Positions 1 through 6,757 of a stretch of DNA of 8,811 nucleotides are shown one piece after another. How positions within the stretch are numbered: position 1 is the first letter of the stretch; every line of letters begins with the position of its first letter. The translations under genes were made by a program, and so were the position numbers. Origin of the DNA: CAYZXU01 sp964482535. Its GTDB lineage: Bacteria > Desulfobacterota > Desulfobacteria > Desulfobacterales > BuS5. Location: the NCBI GenBank assembly GCA_964482535.1, contig CAYZXU010000095.1, forward strand, positions 1 to 8,811. The letters run 5' to 3'. Under the pieces are notes generated by a model. That model was not told the origin of the DNA and did no database searches. It saw only the letters and a program-made list of their open reading frames with translations.

Positions 1-1234
1 TACCTATCCAGTTAAAAAGTCCATAACAAAACAGGAGAAGGGAAAAGCTGCGGCCGTAAACAGAGCCCATGAGTATCATAACATATAAAAACGGTATGGC
101 GCTCCATATTTCAATGCAGCGCTGGCTAATTATATCTATAATTCCTCCATAGTATCCCTGAATAGAGCCTGCTATAATACCTATTAACATAGAGCATGCA
201 ACCAGCATGATGCCAAAGCTCATGGAGGTTCTTAGTCCGTATAATATTCTGGCAAAAACATCCCTGCCCGCACCATCGATTCCCATGGGGTGACCTTTTA
301 CAGGAGGAAAGGGGAAATTAACATCTTTTTTTGCAAACTCAGCACTGTAAAGATTGTTATTTATTATGAGTTCAACCGGATCAACGGGTCCGTAAAACCG
401 TTTTTCCATACTGCTTTTCAGCATGTTTTTGTTTTTTTCGTCAAGCTGATTCCATAGAGCCATATTTTTAGGGCTTTTTGTAAGGGAAACAGGTTCGTAT
501 TTTTTATTGAACAGGAGACCTGCACCGATATTATCTGCAAAATCATCTTTAATAATTTTACTGAATCTTATTCTCACGGTTTTTGGGGTTTTTTTTCTGC
601 TTGTAAAGGTTGAAAGAGTTGCCAGCAAATTCTTTCCATTTATGCTTTTTATTTTAAAATTCAAGCGGGGAGCATTTTTATTTTCAAATCTTAAGTTAAC
701 AGCCTGTCTCATATCTTCCGGAATGGTGAAGTAATCTGAAAGTATAATATCCCGGACATTTTTTCTGCTGTCTATAAACTGGTCGAATAATGAGGAGCGT
801 GCAACCGAGTAGTCTTTTTTGATATTAACCGAGGCAATCTTTGGAACCTGTATAAATGATAGAGAGATATTATCTGAAACACAAATCGATTCAGGATTAA
901 TGCTTTCAAATGGCCCAAAAGGCACAGGCGGAAAAATCATGAAATTTTTTCTATTTTCTTTAAACAAAGGGCCGGAATTTAATTTTTTATAATCAGCCCT
1001 TGTATTTTCCCCGCTTCCTGTGAACAGATTTTGTGAGTAAAATTTAAATACCGGAAAATATGACTTTCCGTTATACTTCACATACAACGGAGAACTATTG
1101 CATATGAGTTCGGAGCAAAGGCTGACAGCATAAAGCAGTATAAGAATAAACAGCGATATATAAGCCCTTTTTACCTCCTTGAACTTAAGCAGCCTTTTTT
1201 GGGTAACAGGATTTATGAAAAATTTAAAAATCAT
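1..1234 (-). CDS. yejE: YejE-like oligopeptide ABC transporter permease, 3' end cut by the window edge
   Basis: Inner-membrane permease of a YejABEF-type peptide importer, partner of the adjacent YejB. Reading the minus strand from the ATG at 1234-1232 gives 411 codons without a stop to the left edge. Residues 26-43 form one membrane helix ending in SLCSEL, followed by YVKYNGKSYFPVFKFYS, very like E. coli YejE. Residues 313-335 (KGHPMGIDGAGRDVFARILYG) and GYYGG are further family hallmarks, followed by membrane helices. The EAA loop that docks with the ATPase lies beyond the edge. The periplasmic stretch at about residues 114-312 is far longer than the roughly 15-20 residues I recall in E. 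coli. The gene starts 10 bp after the yejB stop, so the two are probably cotranscribed. AGGAG lies inside the yejB 3' end but 16 nt before the ATG, an unusually long spacing; no nearer in-frame ATG, GTG or TTG exists. An AAGGAGGT-like stretch inside the gene (about 1172-1179) has no start codon after it. Confidence 0.9.
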   Translation of the reverse strand, partial: MIFKFFINPVTQKRLLKFKEVKRAYISLFILILLYAVSLCSELICNSSPLYVKYNGKSYFPVFKFYSQNLFTGSGENTRADYKKLNSGPLFKENRKNFMIFPPVPFGPFESINPESICVSDNISLSFIQVPKIASVNIKKDYSVARSSLFDQFIDSRKNVRDIILSDYFTIPEDMRQAVNLRFENKNAPRLNFKIKSINGKNLLATLSTFTSRKKTPKTVRIRFSKIIKDDFADNIGAGLLFNKKYEPVSLTKSPKNMALWNQLDEKNKNMLKSSMEKRFYGPVDPVELIINNNLYSAEFAKKDVNFPFPPVKGHPMGIDGAGRDVFARILYGLRTSMSFGIMLVACSMLIGIIAGSIQGYYGGIIDIISQRCIEIWSAIPFLYVMILMGSVYGRSFSLLLFCYGLFNWIG

Positions 1235-1244
1235 AAAAAGCGGT

Positions 1245-2288
1245 TTAATTCTCCTGAAAGTTTATTCTTGGATCAATTAAAATATATGTGAAATCGGAGA
1301 TAATATTTCCTATAAGTCCAAGAACACTCGTTATTGAAAGTATGCACAGAAAAACTGGATAGTCGCGGCCCACGATGGCCTCAAGGCTGAGACGTCCCAT
1401 GCCGGGAATTTCAAAAACCTGTTCTATAATAACCGAACCTGCAAACATAACCGTAATAATCGAACCAAACCCTGTTGCTATGGGAATCAGGGCATTACGC
1501 AGGGCATGTCCCCACACAGCCCTGGAAAAGCTCCCGCCCTTGGCGACCACTGTTCTTATATAGTCCCTGCTTATCTGATCCAGAAGAGAATTTTTCATCA
1601 AAAGGGTCAGCACTGCGAAGTTGCCGATTATATAACAGAGTACAGGGAGAAACATGTGCTTGAAAATATCCGCTGTTTTTTGAATAAAAGTCATGGAAAA
1701 AAAATTGTCTGAATAGAATCCTGAAACAGGGAAAAAGTCCCAAAGTCCATCAACAGTGCCGCATAAGAGCATTTTTAGCACCATTCCAAATGCGAATGCA
1801 GGTGTTGCATACCCGACAAATATGACTATGCTGGAAAAAAGATCGAATGCCTGATTATGTTTCAATGCCTTGAGTATGCCTAAGGGTATGCATATAATAT
1901 AAGACAGAATAAAACCTGTTATTCCGAATATGAGTGATACCTTAAAACGTTCTTGTATAAGCTGCCAGGCTGTTTTGTTCGGGAATTTGTATGATTCCAT
2001 CCTCATGCCCAGCCGGTCTTTCACAAGCCAGTTGAAATATCTTTTATAAAACGGCTTGTCAAAACCAAAGTGAGCCTCTATTGCTTCTCTTTGCTGTTTT
2101 GAAATTGATGCCCCAACTCCGGAGCCGATGCCGGATTCACCCGTTCCCATGCCTTTCATCTGCATAATAACCTGTTCAACGGGCCCGCCTGGCACAAACT
2201 GAATCAGCCCGAAACATAAGAGGGTAATCCCGATAAATGTGGGAATTATAAGCAAAAATCTTTTAATAAAGTAGTCTGATTTTTCCAT
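1245..2288 (-). CDS. yejB: YejB-like oligopeptide ABC transporter permease
   Basis: Inner-membrane permease that pairs with YejE to form the channel of a peptide ABC importer (DppB/OppB family). The 347 residues are close to E. coli YejB (about 364). Residues 8-30 are an N-terminal membrane helix followed by VPGGPVEQ, the usual start of this subfamily. A periplasmic segment follows, with a glycine-rich stretch at 46-60 and FGFDKPFYKRYF at 74-85. Several membrane helices come next. The cytoplasmic EAA loop is at about 243-269 (YIRTVVAKGG ... ALRNALIP), which contacts the ATPase. The C-terminus YILIDPRINF matches the E. coli ending. GAGAG lies 11 nt before the ATG, a modest ribosome site. It is the first leftward gene; the binding-protein gene yejA, usually upstream, is not there, because the next gene upstream is the divergent map. 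Weak minus-strand promoter candidates exist in the spacer, but none is convincing. Confidence 0.93.
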   Translation of the reverse strand: MEKSDYFIKRFLLIIPTFIGITLLCFGLIQFVPGGPVEQVIMQMKGMGTGESGIGSGVGASISKQQREAIEAHFGFDKPFYKRYFNWLVKDRLGMRMESYKFPNKTAWQLIQERFKVSLIFGITGFILSYIICIPLGILKALKHNQAFDLFSSIVIFVGYATPAFAFGMVLKMLLCGTVDGLWDFFPVSGFYSDNFFSMTFIQKTADIFKHMFLPVLCYIIGNFAVLTLLMKNSLLDQISRDYIRTVVAKGGSFSRAVWGHALRNALIPIATGFGSIITVMFAGSVIIEQVFEIPGMGRLSLEAIVGRDYPVFLCILSITSVLGLIGNIISDFTYILIDPRINFQEN

Positions 2289-2419
2289 TTTTTATATATC
2301 TCTCTTTTTATGCCTCAAATACATCACAACCCATTTAATTTCAAGATGTTAAAAAACAAGATTTCATACATGAACGTGGGAACGAGATCAAACAGGACAT
2401 TTTGCTTGCTATAAAATCG

Positions 2420-2434
2420 GATATTTTGAATATC
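2420..2434. repeat. Perfect 6-3-6 inverted repeat
   Basis: GATATT-TTG-AATATC is a perfect dyad in the spacer, 20 bp before the second inverted repeat. Its stem has only one G:C pair per arm and it has no adequate T-run, so it is not a convincing terminator. It could be a protein-binding site for either divergent unit. Short AT-rich dyads arise by chance fairly often, so the functional reading is tentative. Confidence 0.4.
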
Positions 2435-2454
2435 TTATTAAATAATTGGTCAGT

Positions 2455-2476
2455 TTCCTGGTTGACATACCAGGAA
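2455..2476. promoter_or_regulatory. Candidate operator: inverted repeat enclosing the -35 box
   Basis: TTCCTGG-N8-CCAGGAA is a perfect 7-bp dyad whose 8-bp centre (TTGACATA) contains the whole -35 hexamer of the rightward promoter. It lies upstream of the likely transcription start, so it acts as DNA and not as an RNA hairpin. A dimeric regulator bound here would block RNA polymerase access to the -35 region, so repression is the natural reading. The regulator cannot be named from this window. Confidence 0.55.
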
Positions 2477-2490
2477 TATTTTCTTATAAT
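2462..2490 (+). promoter_or_regulatory. Consensus sigma-70 promoter for the map-plsB-murU/amgK genes
   Basis: TTGACA (2462-2467) and TATAAT (2485-2490) both match the housekeeping consensus exactly, with the ideal 17-bp spacer. Transcription should begin near 2497, about 55 nt before the map ATG. The region just upstream of the -35 is A/T-rich. With the dyad overlapping the -35, this looks like a strong promoter held in check by a DNA-binding protein. Confidence 0.85.
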
Positions 2491-2551
2491 TTAATGTTAA
2501 GAAAAAATTTAATTTTCAAATAATTTATACATTTATTGTGGGAATAAAAAA

Positions 2552-3430
2552 ATGTTTAATAAAATAAATCGCAATGCACCATGCCCGTGCGGAAGCGGGT
2601 TAAAATATAAAAAATGCTGTCTTGGTAAAAAGAAAACAGAAGAAAATGATATTGAAAAACTATACAGAAAACAATATAAAATCCGATTAAAAAACCAGAA
2701 AGATATTACCGGTATAAAGAGGGCAGGGCAACTTGCAATTAAAACCCTTGATATGGTTGAAGAAAAAATAAGACCGGGTATGAAGACCGAAGAGATTAAT
2801 ACTCTGGTGCATAGTTTCACTCTTAAAAACGGAGCAATCCCTGCCCCCCTTAATTACAGGGGATTCCCCAAAAGCGTTTGCGTTTCTGTTAATGAAGTGA
2901 TCTGCCATGGTATCCCGGGAGAACGTGTTCTTAAAGAGGGTGATATAGTAAATGTGGATGTTACTCCTATCCTTAACGGTTATTTTGCTGATACAAACAA
3001 GACATTTTTTGTGGGGACTCCAGACGCTGATGCAAAAAAAATCGTTATGATTGCGCGTCATTGTCTAAAAAACAGTATTGAAATGGTTAAGCCCGGCAAC
3101 ACCCTGGGGGATATCGGGTATGCAATACAGGAATATGCGGAAGGCGCAGGATGCTCTGTGGTTAAAGAGTTTGTGGGGCATGGGGTTGGGTTTGAATTCC
3201 ATGAACCTCCCCAAGTGCTCCATTACGGTAAAGCCGGCAAGGGGATTAAACTTGTTTCAGGCATGGTATTTACCATTGAACCCATGATTAATCTTGGCGC
3301 AAGGGAACTGACCGTACTTGATGATAACTGGACCGCTGTTACAAAAGACGGTTCGCTGTCCGCTCAGTTTGAGCAGACAATTCTGGTAACCCAAAACGGT
3401 TTTGAAAGCCTTACGCCTTATGACCTATAA
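2552..3430 (+). CDS. map: Type I methionine aminopeptidase with N-terminal SEC-C zinc motif
   Basis: Cytosolic metalloprotease that removes the initiator methionine from new proteins. Of the 292 residues, the first 25 or so form a SEC-C motif with cysteines C11, C13, C22 and C23 (APCPCGSGLKYKKCC), a small zinc-binding module also found at the SecA C-terminus. A lysine-rich linker follows, then the catalytic 'pita-bread' domain from about residue 51. All five expected metal ligands are visible: D136 (NVDVT), D147 (ADTNKTF), H210 (GHGVG), E243 (FTIEPM) and E274 (SAQFEQT). H119 (CHGIP) and H217 (FHEPPQ) also match E. coli MetAP, so the enzyme should be active. The SEC-C module probably aids ribosome or nucleic-acid association; that is inference from related proteins. 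TGGGA, about 8 nt before the ATG, is a weak ribosome site. It is the first gene after the consensus promoter. Confidence 0.96.
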   Translation: MFNKINRNAPCPCGSGLKYKKCCLGKKKTEENDIEKLYRKQYKIRLKNQKDITGIKRAGQLAIKTLDMVEEKIRPGMKTEEINTLVHSFTLKNGAIPAPLNYRGFPKSVCVSVNEVICHGIPGERVLKEGDIVNVDVTPILNGYFADTNKTFFVGTPDADAKKIVMIARHCLKNSIEMVKPGNTLGDIGYAIQEYAEGAGCSVVKEFVGHGVGFEFHEPPQVLHYGKAGKGIKLVSGMVFTIEPMINLGARELTVLDDNWTAVTKDGSLSAQFEQTILVTQNGFESLTPYDL

Positions 3431-3456
3431 TTAAATGGAATTAGAAACGACAAAAC

Positions 3457-4092
3457 ATGGATTCTAAATACCTTCTGCCAACTTCAATAATAGATAGCGA
3501 TAATGAAAATATAATTGAGTATGCTTCCGGCATTGTAAATAGTTTTGATGACGACCCTGTATTAAAAGCTGTTCAGCTTTACCGCGCAGTGCGTGATGAT
3601 ATAAGATACGATCCATATACGCCCTTTCATCTTCCTGAATATTATCGTGCCAGTAATGTGCTTGAAAGGGGCAGCGGTTTTTGTATATGCAAGGCTTCTC
3701 TTCTTTGTGCTGTGGCCAGAGCGTGCGGTTTGCCTTCAAGGGTTGGTTTTGCAACGGTTTGCAATCATCTCGATGTTGATCGTTTAGTGGAATCTCTTGG
3801 TTCAAACCTTTTTGTCTATCACGGATATACAGAATTTTATTTAAACGGAAAATGGCTTAAATCAACGCCTACTTTTAATAAATCATTATGTGAAAAATAT
3901 AATGTAAAGCCCCTTGAATTCAACGGGCATGAAGATTCCATTTTTCAGGAGTATGATTCAAAAAACAATTTGTTTATGGAATATGTGGATTATCACGGCA
4001 CATACTCTGACATTCCTGTGGATAAAATACTATCTGCATTCAGAAGAGAATATGGAACTGAAAAAGTCGACAACTGGATAAAAAAATTTTAA
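3457..4092 (+). CDS. Transglutaminase-like (papain-fold) superfamily protein
   Basis: A 211-residue protein with the core of the transglutaminase-like cysteine protease fold and no signal peptide or membrane helix, so probably cytosolic. The segment GSGFCICKASLLCAVARACGLPSR (positions 72-95) matches the catalytic helix: C76 is the likely nucleophile and GLPSR the usual motif end. H122 (YHGYTEFYL) is the likely catalytic histidine. The third position, normally Asp in a W-x-x-VDPT context, reads WLKSTPT here, with Thr137 in its place, so the triad is incomplete or completed by another residue. The substrate is unknown; relatives include proteases, amidases and inactive scaffolds. It starts 26 bp after map and ends 1 bp before the plsB ATG, so all three are probably cotranscribed. 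No clear Shine-Dalgarno precedes its ATG. The fold assignment is fairly sure, the function is not. Confidence 0.82.
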   Translation: MDSKYLLPTSIIDSDNENIIEYASGIVNSFDDDPVLKAVQLYRAVRDDIRYDPYTPFHLPEYYRASNVLERGSGFCICKASLLCAVARACGLPSRVGFATVCNHLDVDRLVESLGSNLFVYHGYTEFYLNGKWLKSTPTFNKSLCEKYNVKPLEFNGHEDSIFQEYDSKNNLFMEYVDYHGTYSDIPVDKILSAFRREYGTEKVDNWIKKF

Positions 4093-4093
4093 C

Positions 4094-6748
4094 ATGAAAG
4101 ATTTCGAACAAACATTTTATAAAAGATTAAAAAACAGGCTGTCCGCCTGGATTAATAAAGTTTTAAATGGCACGCCAAATCATTTTTTCTGCTTTTTTCC
4201 TGAAAAGACAGGCATTATATCAAATTATATGCTTAAAATTTTTTTTTCAGGCATTAAGGTTAGTGATGATCAGCTTAACAAGCTCAATAATGTTCCGGAA
4301 AACGCAATAACTGTTTATGCCACAAAAAACAAAAGCTATTTTGAACGCTATTTTTACTACACCCGTTACAGAGGCAAGGGCATTTTATGCCCTGAGATAG
4401 GTTTTGGATACAGGGTGTTCATGTGGCAGCCTTTATCCCGGATAACAAAAATTATTATAGCGCGGCTTGACTCTTTGCTTTATGGCAAAACCATTCAGGA
4501 CCCCTGCAATAGCGGTTATATTAAACAGGAGCTGTTAAACGGCAGGGCTGCAATATTTTCCCTTGTGGAAAAAAAGGGTTTTTACCACAAATTTATCAGG
4601 TCTGAGACTGACCCCATACTCTTTTTGATAGAGATGCAAAAAACAATTGACAGGCCGATTTATATTATTCCCCAGTTAATGTTTTTCAGTAAAAAGCCGC
4701 ACCGCAAAGACCCTTCCCTCATTGATATTCTCTTTGGTTCTGAAGGAAAGCCAAAAAAAATCAGAAAGCTTGTTGCGCTTTTGAATCATTCAGGGAAAAT
4801 TTTTGTGGAGATTGCCGAGCCTGTGAATGTAAGGGATTTTATTAAGCTTGATGAAAACAGAGAACTTGTCAATAAACAACTGGCTTTTGCTTTAAGGCGC
4901 TGGCTTCTGGTTGATATAAACAGCCATCGTCAAAGCATTACGGGTCCGGTTTTAAAATCAGTAGATGAATTAAAGCAAAACATCATAACAAGTGAAAGAC
5001 TTCAAAAATATCTGGAAAGCTATGCAAAAAACCGTAATATATCCATAAGGCATGCAAGCCTGAAGGCCAGCGCGTATATTGAAGAAATTGCCTCCAAGAT
5101 TAATCCAGGAGCCGTAAAAATATTTGCTGCAATGGTAAAATGGCTTATTAATACAATCTTTGACGGTGTTACAGTTAACTACGATGTATTAAATAAGGTT
5201 AAGGCTGAATCTAAAAAAGGGCCTGTTATTTTTATACCCTGCCACAAGAGTCACATAGATTACCTGCTTGTATCTTTTTTGCTTTATCAAAACAATATGC
5301 CATGCCCTCACATAGCCGCAGGTAAAAATCTTTCATTCTGGCCACTGGGACCTATATTCAGAAACACAGGAGCTTTTTTTGTAAGAAGAACTTTTAAGGG
5401 AGCTGTCTTATATGCAAAGGTTTTTTCTGAATATATTCATAAACTTGTTGAAGAAGGTTTTAATATTGAACTTTTTATTGAAGGCGGCAGGAGCAGAACA
5501 GGCAAACTTCTCAGACCTCAATTAGGTCTTCTCTCCCTTATCCTTAATGCATGCAGGAACGGTGCTTGCGAGGATATGATTTTTGTGCCTTTATATATTG
5601 GATACGACAGAGTTTTGGAAGAAAAATCGTATATTCATGAGATTGAAGGGGGGCAGAAGAAACCGGAAGATTTCAGGCAGATTCTTAAAGCAAGAAAATT
5701 TTTAAAAAAAAGATATGGGAAAATTTATGTGAGGTTTCATGACCCCCTTTCTTTAAAAGAGCTTGTGGCCCGGCAAAACAGAGCCTCTTTAAAAGAGATG
5801 ACTTTAAAGGAGCAGAATCTCCTTTGCCGGAATTTAGGAAGCAGGGTGGTAAATGCAATAGACAGTATGACTCTAGTTACGCCCCATGCCCTGGTTGCAA
5901 GCGCCCTGTTGAACTGTTTTAAAAAAAAATTTTCATATGATCATTTGATGTTTCACATTGAAACATTCATGAACTATCTGAAATCTCAGAAAGTAAAGCT
6001 GGCAGATACCCTTCTTGTTGATTACGATCGCGCAGTGCATCAGGTAATAGAATCGTATGTTAATGGCAAGTTTATAGAAATTTCCCATGAAAATAATGTA
6101 AAAGACGCTGACAAAAGACTGGAAAAAGCTTATTTTAAAATAAACGAGAATAAAAGAGCGGCTTTAGAGTACTACAAGAATAACAGTATAGCCATATTTA
6201 TACATCCTGCATTTACTGCCCTTGCCATACTTGAAAGAGATTCATTTCAGTTTGCCGCAACTGATCTCCATTCAGGTTATTCTTTTTTGCAGGAGTTTTT
6301 TAAAAATGAATTTATGCCGGATACAGAGAGAACTTCAGATTATTTTGTCAGAAAAAACATAAAGGCATTTATTGACGATGCCATAATAGTCCCCCATTCA
6401 ACACTTCCGGACACATATAATATAACCTCCATTGGATTGAGAAAATTAAAACAGTTCTCAAGATTTTTAAAAACCTATTTTGAATCATACCTCGTGGTTC
6501 TAAGTTTTTTTGACAGATACGCCAATAAGAAGCTGAGTGCAAAGGATCGTCTTAAAAAGATTCAGTCCCTGGGAAACCGCATGTATAAAAACAGGACTAT
6601 CGAGCTTAAAGAATCTCTTTCCAAAGTCAACTATGAAAATGCCGTGGATTATTTTATTTCCCACAGAATAAAAGGCGCCAACGGGCAGGAAAAGATAGAT
6701 CATTATTATACCTCCTTACAAAAATATTTAAACTATTTGTATCGATAA
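4094..6748 (+). CDS. plsB: Glycerol-3-phosphate 1-O-acyltransferase, PlsB type
   Basis: Membrane-associated enzyme that acylates sn-glycerol-3-phosphate at position 1, the first step of phospholipid synthesis. The four acyltransferase blocks are present in order: HKSHID at 384-389 (H384 and D389 are the HX4D catalytic pair), GAFFVRR at 426-432, FIEGGRSRTGK at 461-471 (glycerol-phosphate binding) and FVPLYIGYDRV at 497-507. HIAAGKNLSFWPLGPIFR between blocks I and II is almost identical to E. coli PlsB. At 884 residues it is longer than E. coli PlsB (about 807). The distance from H384 to the C-terminus is nearly the same in both, so the extra 75-80 residues lie in the N-terminal helical region. 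That region contains the PlsB-like segment IYIIPQLMFFSKKP. The ATG begins 1 bp after the preceding stop and has no Shine-Dalgarno, which suggests translational coupling. An A9 tract near 5931-5939 keeps the frame open. Confidence 0.95.
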   Translation: MKDFEQTFYKRLKNRLSAWINKVLNGTPNHFFCFFPEKTGIISNYMLKIFFSGIKVSDDQLNKLNNVPENAITVYATKNKSYFERYFYYTRYRGKGILCPEIGFGYRVFMWQPLSRITKIIIARLDSLLYGKTIQDPCNSGYIKQELLNGRAAIFSLVEKKGFYHKFIRSETDPILFLIEMQKTIDRPIYIIPQLMFFSKKPHRKDPSLIDILFGSEGKPKKIRKLVALLNHSGKIFVEIAEPVNVRDFIKLDENRELVNKQLAFALRRWLLVDINSHRQSITGPVLKSVDELKQNIITSERLQKYLESYAKNRNISIRHASLKASAYIEEIASKINPGAVKIFAAMVKWLINTIFDGVTVNYDVLNKVKAESKKGPVIFIPCHKSHIDYLLVSFLLYQNNMPCPHIAAGKNLSFWPLGPIFRNTGAFFVRRTFKGAVLYAKVFSEYIHKLVEEGFNIELFIEGGRSRTGKLLRPQLGLLSLILNACRNGACEDMIFVPLYIGYDRVLEEKSYIHEIEGGQKKPEDFRQILKARKFLKKRYGKIYVRFHDPLSLKELVARQNRASLKEMTLKEQNLLCRNLGSRVVNAIDSMTLVTPHALVASALLNCFKKKFSYDHLMFHIETFMNYLKSQKVKLADTLLVDYDRAVHQVIESYVNGKFIEISHENNVKDADKRLEKAYFKINENKRAALEYYKNNSIAIFIHPAFTALAILERDSFQFAATDLHSGYSFLQEFFKNEFMPDTERTSDYFVRKNIKAFIDDAIIVPHSTLPDTYNITSIGLRKLKQFSRFLKTYFESYLVVLSFFDRYANKKLSAKDRLKKIQSLGNRMYKNRTIELKESLSKVNYENAVDYFISHRIKGANGQEKIDHYYTSLQKYLNYLYR

Positions 6749-6757
6749 CTTATAATT

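Larger units (their letters stand above)
2289..2551. other. Divergent intergenic region between yejB and map
   Basis: This AT-rich 263-bp spacer separates two genes transcribed away from each other. It contains a consensus sigma-70 promoter for the rightward genes, two perfect inverted repeats (2420-2434 and 2455-2476) and an A/T-rich stretch just upstream of the -35 box that could act as an UP element. The expected 5' leader of the rightward transcript is about 55 nt and shows no notable hairpin or riboswitch-like fold. On the minus strand, TTGATC-17-TATGAA and TTGAAA-17-TATTTG are possible but weak promoters for yejB. No credible gene is present. Confidence 0.75.

Noticed and set aside
507..734. 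A 75-residue plus-strand open frame
   Set aside because: It lies entirely antisense to the well-supported yejE frame, whose translation is continuous and matches the family on both sides. It has no Shine-Dalgarno and its translation has no recognisable motif.
2289..2400. Minus-strand promoter for yejB (TTGATC-17-TATGAA or TTGAAA-17-TATTTG)
   Set aside because: Each has several mismatches to consensus and such matches are expected by chance in AT-rich DNA, so I do not call either.
2494..2523. A 9-codon upstream open frame (MLRKNLIFK) before map
   Set aside because: Its ATG falls at or just before the predicted transcription start near 2497, so it is probably not in the mRNA, and it has no ribosome site.
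2533..3061. Two minus-strand open frames opposite the map gene
   Set aside because: They are antisense shadows of a methionine aminopeptidase with every catalytic residue intact. Their translations look like random low-complexity sequence.
5931..5939. A run of nine A in plsB as a frameshift or programmed slippage site
   Set aside because: The reading frame is continuous through it and both sides match PlsB. Similar A-runs are common in this AT-rich DNA, so nothing points to slippage.
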